Below, piece by piece: positions 46,223 through 51,034 of a DNA stretch of 51,034 nt (the stretch's first letter is position 1; each line of letters starts with the position of its first letter). Source of the DNA: Gp7-AA10 sp035636095 (GTDB taxonomy: Bacteria; Acidobacteriota; Thermoanaerobaculia; Gp7-AA8); assembly GCA_035636095.1 (NCBI GenBank), contig DASPZU010000059.1:1-51034 (forward strand). Direction: 5' to 3'. The translations under genes and the position numbers were made by a program. The notes beneath the pieces are model-generated. The model searched no databases, was not told where the DNA came from, and saw only the letters and a list, made by a program, of their open reading frames with translations.

Positions 46223-46893
46223 TCGTGCAGATGCCGTTGTTCTCCGTGCCGCCGAGGTCGGCGGCGCTCCACGATGTGCACGCCATTTCGATCCCGGCGC
46301 GCGCCTTCACCGGCGACTTCTATTTTCTGCATCGCGCAGGCGAGCGACTGTGGTTTGCGTTAGGCGATGTCGCGGGCAAGGGACTTCCGGCAGCCGTCGT
46401 GATGGCGATGATTCAGGAAGAGCTCGAGCAGCGGATCGTGTCGTGCGCGCGGACTGCGTGCGATCCCTCCGTCACGATGACTCGCCTCCACGCCTTCATC
46501 AAGCCGCTGATGGCTGCCAACAAGTTCGCAACCGTCATCATCGGCAATCTGCACGACGATGGAACGGTGATGATTGCGAACGCCGGGCATTGCCCGCCCA
46601 TGATCGCGCGCGCGGACGGCGCGATCGAGGAGATCGCGTCGACCGGGCCGGTGATCGGCATCCTGCCATCATCGAGCTGGACAACGTTTGAAACGACACT
46701 GCAGCGCGGCGAATCGCTCGTGCTTTACAGCGATGGGGTCATCGAAGCGCAGGATTTTGGAGTGCGGCGGCTTGCCGCCGCTTTGCAGGGCCGCGATTCG
46801 AAAGAAATCGCCGAGAACATCGAGCGGAACGTCGACCATCACACCGGCGGCATTCGCGAAGATGATCTAACGATTCTGGTGATCAAGCGATAA
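46192..46893 (+). CDS. RsbU-like PP2C serine phosphatase
   Basis: 233 residues from ATG 46192 (AAAGGA upstream), overlapping the alkylation-sensor gene by 31 bases. Family motifs: TGDFYFL at the metal site (the usual second Asp of GGDxYD is Phe), GDVAGKGLPAAV, NAGHCPP, YSDGVIEAQ and REDDLTILV. There is no sensor domain. It should dephosphorylate a STAS-like or other phosphoserine partner; none is in this operon. A repeat at 46248-46272 encodes part of the N-terminus and another at 46752-46782 encodes DFGVRRLAAA, which happens to fit the family's FGxxRL helix. The changed metal ligand makes activity uncertain. Confidence 0.87.
   Translation: MPEMSASGGVVVQMPLFSVPPRSAALHDVHAISIPARAFTGDFYFLHRAGERLWFALGDVAGKGLPAAVVMAMIQEELEQRIVSCARTACDPSVTMTRLHAFIKPLMAANKFATVIIGNLHDDGTVMIANAGHCPPMIARADGAIEEIASTGPVIGILPSSSWTTFETTLQRGESLVLYSDGVIEAQDFGVRRLAAALQGRDSKEIAENIERNVDHHTGGIREDDLTILVIKR
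46248..46272 (+). repeat. GTGGAGCGCC-family palindrome in the PP2C N-terminus
   Basis: Same 25 bases as 10214-10238, without a mismatch, but in a different reading frame: PPRSAALHD here and AAEVGGAP there. Confidence 0.75.
46752..46785 (+). repeat. GGAGTGCGG-family repeat inside the PP2C gene
   Basis: GGATTTTGGAGTGCGGCGG, then CTTGCCGCCGCT: its first 31 bases are the exact inverted copy of 24245-24275. The GCGGCGG/CCGCCGC stem is complete. It is translated as DFGVRRLAAAL in the phosphatase. Confidence 0.8.
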
Positions 46894-46896
46894 CAT
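46891..46896 (+). promoter_or_regulatory. -10 element of the carboxypeptidase gene
   Basis: TAACAT, seven bases before ATG 46904. Its first three bases are the stop codon of the phosphatase gene. Leaderless transcription is inferred. Confidence 0.4.
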
Positions 46897-46903
46897 CCCG
46901 CGA

Positions 46904-48685
46904 ATGCTGAGCCTGGCATTCGCCGCGTGGTCTGCTGTCGCTGTCCCTCCCCCTCCCCCTCCCCCTCCCCTCCCGCCGCCGATCCCGTGGGATGGCAAGA
47001 GCCGTCAATGGATCGCGAAACCGGACGATCGCTGGATCACGATCGCCGAGAAAACAGCGTTTCACGCCACGCCGACTTACGAACAAACGGTGATCTGGCT
47101 GCGCCAACTCGCGGCGGTTGCGCCGGAGGTTCGACTCGTTTCGCTCGGGCGGTCGCCGGAAGGGCGCGACATCTGGATGGCGGTCGTTTCGCGCGATCGC
47201 CTCTTCACGCCCGAAACACTGCAGCGCAGTGCCAGGCCGACTCTCTTCGTCCAGGCCGGCATTCACGCCGGCGAGATCGATGGCAAGGACGCCGGCCTGA
47301 TGTTTCTTCGCGAGCTGACCGTCGGCGGTCGGTGGAAATCGCTCCTTGACCGCGCCAACTTCATGTTCGTTCCGATCTTCAACGTCGACGGTCACCAACG
47401 CGCGTCGCAGTACGGCCGGATCAATCAACGCGGACCGGACGTCACCGGCTGGCGCACCAACGCGCAGAATCTGAACCTCAACCGCGACTACACGAAACTC
47501 GACACCGACGAAATGCGCGCGATGATCGCGGCGCTCGATCGGTGGCGCCCCGATCTCTACATGGACATCCATGTGACCGACGGCGCCGATTACCAGTACG
47601 ACATCACATTCGGATGGAACGCCGGCGTGCATTCGCCGCAAAGCGCGCGCTGGCTCGACGTCACGCTGGCACCGGCGTTGCGGGGAGCGTTGCGCGACAT
47701 GGGCCACATTCCGGGTCCGCTGATCCCGGAAGACCCGGTCCACGGCCTAACAGCGGTGACGCTGCCGCCGCGATTCTCGAATGCCTACGGAGATCTGCGA
47801 CACATCCCCTCGATTCTGGTGGAGACGCATTCGCTCAAGCCGTACCAGCAGCGCGTCCTCGCCACTCTGGTCCTCATCCAGTCGACATTCCAGATTCTCG
47901 GCACTGAAGGCGTCGCCCTCAAGCGCGCCGCGATGGTCGACACCGAGTCACGACCGAATCGAGTGCCGCTGGAGTGGCGGGTCCCGCCCGCCTCTGCCAC
48001 CGTCGAGATGATGGATTTCCTCGGCATCGAATCGCACACATTACCATCAACAATTTCCGGCACGACGCGGATCGAATACACCGGCAAGCCCATCACCAGA
48101 CCTCTGGCCGTTTACAGACAAAACGAGGTTTCCCTCTCCGTTCCGCGCGCGAAGGCTTACTGGATTCCTTCCGCCTGGAACGACATCGTCGATCGATTGA
48201 AGGTCCACGGGATCGCCGTCGACCGCATCAGCGATGCGCGCGACGTCGACGTCGACATGTACCGCCTCGAGGATCCGAAATTCGACGCCCAGCCGTTCGA
48301 GGGCCACGTGCGCGTCGTTTCGAAAGTGAGAATCGAGCGGCGTACGGAACGCTTCCCGGCCGGCTCGTTTCGCGTCAGCACCGAGCAGCCGCTGGGCGAT
48401 CTGGCGGCCGTTCTCCTCGAGCCGATGTCGTCCGACTCGTTTCTGCAATGGGGGTTTTTTCACTCGATTTTTCAGCGCACCGAATACGCCGAGGCCTACG
48501 TGACGGAGCCGATGGCGGAGGAGATGCTGGCGTCCGATCCGGCGCTGAAAAGCGAGTTCGAGCGCAGACTTGCTTCCGATGAGGCCTTCCGCGCCAGTGC
48601 CGAGCAGCGTCTGGATTTTTTCTACTCCAGGACGCCGTTTGCGGATCAGCGATGGCGTCTCTATCCCATCGCCCGGGAGCGGTAA
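46904..48685 (+). CDS. Exported M14 zinc carboxypeptidase
   Basis: 593 residues with a short signal peptide (MLSLAFAAWSAVAV) and an eight-proline run encoded by a CCCCCT tract (46944-46974). The M14 domain spans about 50-340: zinc ligands His121 and Glu124 in HAGEIDG and His223 in DIHVTDG, NLNRDY for the substrate carboxylate and the catalytic Glu307 in LVETHS. The C-terminal 250 residues are not a recognised domain. It probably trims peptides or peptidoglycan-derived peptides in the periplasm. The tract lies just after the signal peptide and could vary in length by two codons per unit. Confidence 0.9.
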   Translation: MLSLAFAAWSAVAVPPPPPPPPLPPPIPWDGKSRQWIAKPDDRWITIAEKTAFHATPTYEQTVIWLRQLAAVAPEVRLVSLGRSPEGRDIWMAVVSRDRLFTPETLQRSARPTLFVQAGIHAGEIDGKDAGLMFLRELTVGGRWKSLLDRANFMFVPIFNVDGHQRASQYGRINQRGPDVTGWRTNAQNLNLNRDYTKLDTDEMRAMIAALDRWRPDLYMDIHVTDGADYQYDITFGWNAGVHSPQSARWLDVTLAPALRGALRDMGHIPGPLIPEDPVHGLTAVTLPPRFSNAYGDLRHIPSILVETHSLKPYQQRVLATLVLIQSTFQILGTEGVALKRAAMVDTESRPNRVPLEWRVPPASATVEMMDFLGIESHTLPSTISGTTRIEYTGKPITRPLAVYRQNEVSLSVPRAKAYWIPSAWNDIVDRLKVHGIAVDRISDARDVDVDMYRLEDPKFDAQPFEGHVRVVSKVRIERRTERFPAGSFRVSTEQPLGDLAAVLLEPMSSDSFLQWGFFHSIFQRTEYAEAYVTEPMAEEMLASDPALKSEFERRLASDEAFRASAEQRLDFFYSRTPFADQRWRLYPIARER

Positions 48686-48723
48686 GGCAGGCGCGCTTCA
48701 TGAATATTGAGGAGACACGGCTC

Positions 48724-48882
48724 ATGCCGAACACAGCACAACCCGAAAAGCGGAGTAACCGGCAAGTAGTCGACGACGAAGACGATACCCTTCGCGAAGT
48801 GGGCGAAGATCACGAATACGAGCTGGAGGACGAGGTCGATCCGGCCGATCGCCGCCGCGATCCGCTCCGGCAGCCGCACTAG
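48724..48882 (+). CDS. Small acidic protein of unknown function
   Basis: 52 residues from ATG 48724, with GAGGAG nine bases upstream. The sequence is very acidic (VVDDEDDTLREVGEDHEYEL) and has no hydrophobic stretch or cysteine. An in-frame ATG at 48700 would add eight residues without a better ribosome site. It is convergent with, and overlaps by four bases, the PPC-domain gene. It is probably real because of the ribosome site and the biased composition. Confidence 0.52.
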   Translation: MPNTAQPEKRSNRQVVDDEDDTLREVGEDHEYELEDEVDPADRRRDPLRQPH

Positions 48883-49304
48883 ATGTCGAGCAAGAAGAGG
48901 CCGGTCTTGTCGTCGATACGACGCGTCAGCCGCGTTCCGTAATCGACGACGAAGATCTCCACGGTCGGATAGACAACGCCGCGCACGAGGTGCCCGCCAA
49001 CCGTTGATCCGTTTCGGAGGCCTAACACGGCGTGAGAGTGAATTTTCACGCCATCGCCCGATCGCGCGATGCTGCCGTTGAGCGCAACCACTTCGACCTG
49101 CTCCGCGACCTCGATGTTCTCGTACTGCTTCGTTTCGCGGTTCCAGTACGCCACGGTCGCGCTCTGAAACGCGCCGATCGCGGAGAAGCTCCCGCCCTCG
49201 ATGCGATTCCTTTTCGCGAAATCGGTCAGCGACGCGAAGAATTCGTCGTCGGGATTGAGCACCAGCAAATGATCGCGATGCGAAGGAAAAGCTTGCGATT
49301 TCAT
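48879..49304 (-). CDS. PPC-domain (DUF296) protein
   Basis: 141 residues, a complete PPC/DUF296 domain: DDEFFASLTDFAKRNRIEGG, SFSAIGAFQSATVAYW, KIHSHAVLGLRNGSTVGGHL. The HSH and later residues are the metal-binding motif seen in family structures. Prokaryotic PPC proteins are trimers with unclear roles; in plants the domain is joined to AT-hooks. The ATG 49304 overlaps the end of the next serine hydrolase gene by four bases, suggesting cotranscription. Confidence 0.87.
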   Translation of the reverse strand: MKSQAFPSHRDHLLVLNPDDEFFASLTDFAKRNRIEGGSFSAIGAFQSATVAYWNRETKQYENIEVAEQVEVVALNGSIARSGDGVKIHSHAVLGLRNGSTVGGHLVRGVVYPTVEIFVVDYGTRLTRRIDDKTGLFLLDI

Positions 49305-50362
49305 TGCGAAAGAAACGCGTCAGCGATCTCGATGCCAATCTTGTAAGGCACACCTTCGTTTCGGTTCGTCAGCACCACGACGGTCAGATGCCGCTCGGGA
49401 AAGCGGACGATCGCATTCCGAAATCCCATCGTCTCGCCTGTATGCGAGACCAGCCGCTGGCCGGCGTGCTCGCTGATCCGCCATCCGAATCCGTATTGAA
49501 CCGCAGCATCGTCGGTGGGAGTGGCCGGGACGAGCGCGGCATCGAACCGGCCGCTTTCGAGCCAGGCGATCCAATGAACGAGATCGTCGATGGAGGTGTA
49601 AATGCCGCCGTCGCCGAGGACGGCGCTGGTGAGGCTTTGATCGGTGCGGCGCCATCCTTCGCTCATGCGACTGTAGCCGAAGGCGCGATGCGCGACCGTC
49701 GAGATTCCCTCTTCCAATGCCACCGTCGCCCTCATGCCGGCCGGTTTGAAAATGTCGTCGCGAAGAAAATCGGCGAATCGCTGCCCCGAAACGCGCTCCA
49801 CGATCAGCGCCAGGAACGCGTAGCCGGTATTGCTGTAACGGTAGTGCGTCCCGGGCGCAAAGTAGGTCGTGTTCTGCCCGGCCAGAAGCTCGAGGACATC
49901 GGCATCCTTGAGCTGTCGTGTGGTCCCGGGGGGAATCAGATCCTCGTACGCCAGAAGTCCGGAGCTATGGGTCAGCAGGTGTCGAATGGTGATGCCCTGC
50001 TCCGGAACATGCAAGTATTTCGTTATATAATCATCAAGTGATAACTTGTTGCTATTTTTCAATAACAATATCGCGCCGGCCGTGAATTGTTTGGTAACGG
50101 AAGCGAGACGGTAGTTGGTGTCCGGCGTGGCGGGGACTCGCTCTTCGAGATTGGCCAGGCCGTAGCTTTTGCGGAGGATGACATTTCCGTCGCGAACGAC
50201 CAGCACGCTCGCGCCGGGGACGTCGCCGGTGTAATCGCGCATCAGGGTGTCGACGTGATGCATACGGCCGGTCGCGCATCCTAACGCGACAAGCGCGACA
50301 CCAGTGCGTATTCGTCTCCATGCGGCACGAAGGTTTCGTCCGGCCGCAGATCGTCGAGCCAT
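49301..50362 (-). CDS. Serine hydrolase, beta-lactamase family, probable lipoprotein
   Basis: 353 residues from ATG 50362. SVTK (Ser88, Lys91), YSN (Tyr176, Asn178) and SHTGE (about 310) define the fold. The stretch GVALVALGCATG just before the hydrolase resembles a lipobox with Cys29, but it follows a 20-residue Arg-rich segment read inside the Nudix gene. A start at ATG 50263 would drop the lipobox. I prefer the longer form, with 82 bases of overlap, but it is uncertain. It is likely an envelope esterase or peptidase and is paralogous in fold to the protein at 24289. Confidence 0.8.
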   Translation of the reverse strand: MARRSAAGRNLRAAWRRIRTGVALVALGCATGRMHHVDTLMRDYTGDVPGASVLVVRDGNVILRKSYGLANLEERVPATPDTNYRLASVTKQFTAGAILLLKNSNKLSLDDYITKYLHVPEQGITIRHLLTHSSGLLAYEDLIPPGTTRQLKDADVLELLAGQNTTYFAPGTHYRYSNTGYAFLALIVERVSGQRFADFLRDDIFKPAGMRATVALEEGISTVAHRAFGYSRMSEGWRRTDQSLTSAVLGDGGIYTSIDDLVHWIAWLESGRFDAALVPATPTDDAAVQYGFGWRISEHAGQRLVSHTGETMGFRNAIVRFPERHLTVVVLTNRNEGVPYKIGIEIADAFLSQ

Positions 50363-50793
50363 TGCACCTCCGCGACTTCTTCCGGATCGAGTTTCAGCGA
50401 CGCGATGTCGGCGTCACGCCGAACGAGAAAGATCTCATGAAATTCGTTGTCGATGTACTTGCCGCCATTGAGGACGCTCGATTGCCGAAGCGTCATGGCG
50501 AAGAGCAATTCTTCGGGCGCGAGCGCCAGTCCGATCTCTTCAAAGGTTTCGCGAATTGCGGCCTCCACCGCTGACTCTCCCGCCGAGAGATGTCCGGCCG
50601 CCGACACGTCCCACAGTCCCGGGTTGTTTTCCTTTCGCAGCGATCGGCGCTGCACGAGGATGCGGCCCTCGGGCGCGACCACCCAGACGTGCGCGGCGCG
50701 ATGCCAGTCGCCATCGCGATGGACCTGATCTTTCGGCTTGCGCAGGCCGGTTGATTTTCCATCCGGCGTGAGGACGTCGATCAGCTCGATCAA
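50281..50793 (-). CDS. Nudix hydrolase (isopentenyl-diphosphate isomerase-like)
   Basis: 170 residues from TTG 50793, six bases after the TAA of the upstream gene. The Nudix box runs from Gly67: GHLSAGE, then AIRETFEEIGL. The variant at the usual hydrophobic position is Thr83. The N-terminal part (DVLTPDGKSTGLRKPKDQVH, RDGDWHRAAHVWVVAPEGR) matches the YfcD/IDI-like subgroup, which acts on unknown diphosphates. No export signal. It overlaps the serine hydrolase gene. Confidence 0.88.
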   Translation of the reverse strand: MIELIDVLTPDGKSTGLRKPKDQVHRDGDWHRAAHVWVVAPEGRILVQRRSLRKENNPGLWDVSAAGHLSAGESAVEAAIRETFEEIGLALAPEELLFAMTLRQSSVLNGGKYIDNEFHEIFLVRRDADIASLKLDPEEVAEVQWLDDLRPDETFVPHGDEYALVSRLSR

Positions 50794-50794
50794 G

Positions 50795-51034
50795 TTAGTC
50801 TTCGAGCTTGTTCAGAAACTTCCGCTCGTCCTGTTCGCGTGCCTGCGTGTCGCCGCTGAGCTCTCCGCGGCGGGCGGCGGTGCGGCAGAACGACGGTTCG
50901 CGATCGGTGATGACCTCGATCGAATTGGCCTTCAGCACATCCTTCGACGTCCATGCGCCGCGGAGCTCGAGAAGATCGCCCGGCTTGAGCGAGCTGACCC
51001 ACACCCGTCCGGTTGGACCGTAAGCAGCCTTGGC
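50795..51034 (-). CDS. Uncharacterised protein, 5' partial
   Basis: The frame runs off the right edge of the window on the minus strand, so the first residues lie outside. The visible 79 residues include GRVWVSSLKPGDLLELRGAW, a short beta-rich OB-fold-like stretch, and an Arg/Glu-rich tail ending LNKLED. No family can be assigned. Its stop TAA (50797-50795) is directly followed by the Nudix start, suggesting one operon. Confidence 0.6.
   Translation of the reverse strand, partial: AKAAYGPTGRVWVSSLKPGDLLELRGAWTSKDVLKANSIEVITDREPSFCRTAARRGELSGDTQAREQDERKFLNKLED

Overview
The window is a GC-rich stretch of bacterial chromosome from a Gram-negative organism: it holds a TonB-dependent receptor, a second outer-membrane barrel, PapD-like chaperone folds and lipoprotein and Tat signals. 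Eukaryote-type Ser/Thr kinases with PD40 or TPR tails, MacA/FtsX export genes, DUF11/IPTL-CTERM and DUF2339 proteins together suggest an Acidobacteriota-like bacterium. That placement is inference; the window has no rRNA or other phylogenetic marker. I found no tRNA, rRNA, CRISPR array, prophage or plasmid origin. Coding density is very high and no stretch over 300 bases lacks a gene or a named repeat.

Layout. 1-2.6 kb: the end of a DUF11 surface protein, glycerol kinase and a MaoC hydratase. 2.7-9.6 kb: a membrane-inserted alpha/beta hydrolase, an XRE regulator coupled to a MASE1 hybrid histidine kinase, and a Ser/Thr kinase with a beta-propeller. 9.6-14.8 kb: HEAT and LamG/TPR proteins, a REP-associated (RAYT) transposase element lying between two stop codons, and a Ser/Thr kinase with TPRs. 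14.8-24.2 kb: a TetR regulator, then a minus-strand array running from a fused RsbU/RsbW-type phosphatase-kinase through a STAS protein, an ECF sigma factor, a membrane protein that may be its anti-sigma factor and a coiled-coil protein to a metallopeptidase-propeller-barrel protein and a PrsW protease. 24.3-36.4 kb: a serine hydrolase, a five-gene chaperone/usher-like surface-fibre cluster, an alpha/beta hydrolase, a crotonase, a DUF2339 protein and a large secreted protein. 36.4-44.7 kb: a TonB-C-type protein, two FtsX permeases with a MacA-type adaptor, and a TonB receptor coupled to a Tat-exported flavin amine oxidase. 44.7-51 kb: an ECF sigma factor, a three-domain alkylation-sensor protein, a PP2C phosphatase, a zinc carboxypeptidase and small metabolic genes.

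The most interesting item is at 44749-46222. An ECF sigma factor overlaps a gene whose product joins an anti-sigma zinc finger (C3, H29, C33, C36), an O6-alkylguanine-DNA methyltransferase (PCHR, Cys194) and a C-terminal Ada-type zinc module with all four cysteines. This looks like Ada rebuilt so that the AraC DNA-binding part is replaced by a sigma/anti-sigma switch: a candidate direct sensor of DNA alkylation. Second is the fibre cluster at 26135-30750: three related small secreted proteins, a PapD-like chaperone and a short usher-like barrel.

Two themes cross the whole window. First, at least five families of palindromic repeats are scattered through it. Several copies lie inside reading frames, in glpK, both Ser/Thr kinases, the DUF2339 gene, the PP2C gene and a signal peptide. 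Others abut stop codons. Second, many genes have a TANNNT -10 element only 6-8 bases before the start codon, which points to leaderless transcripts. Three genes also seem to start at non-standard codons (CTG, CTG and ATC).
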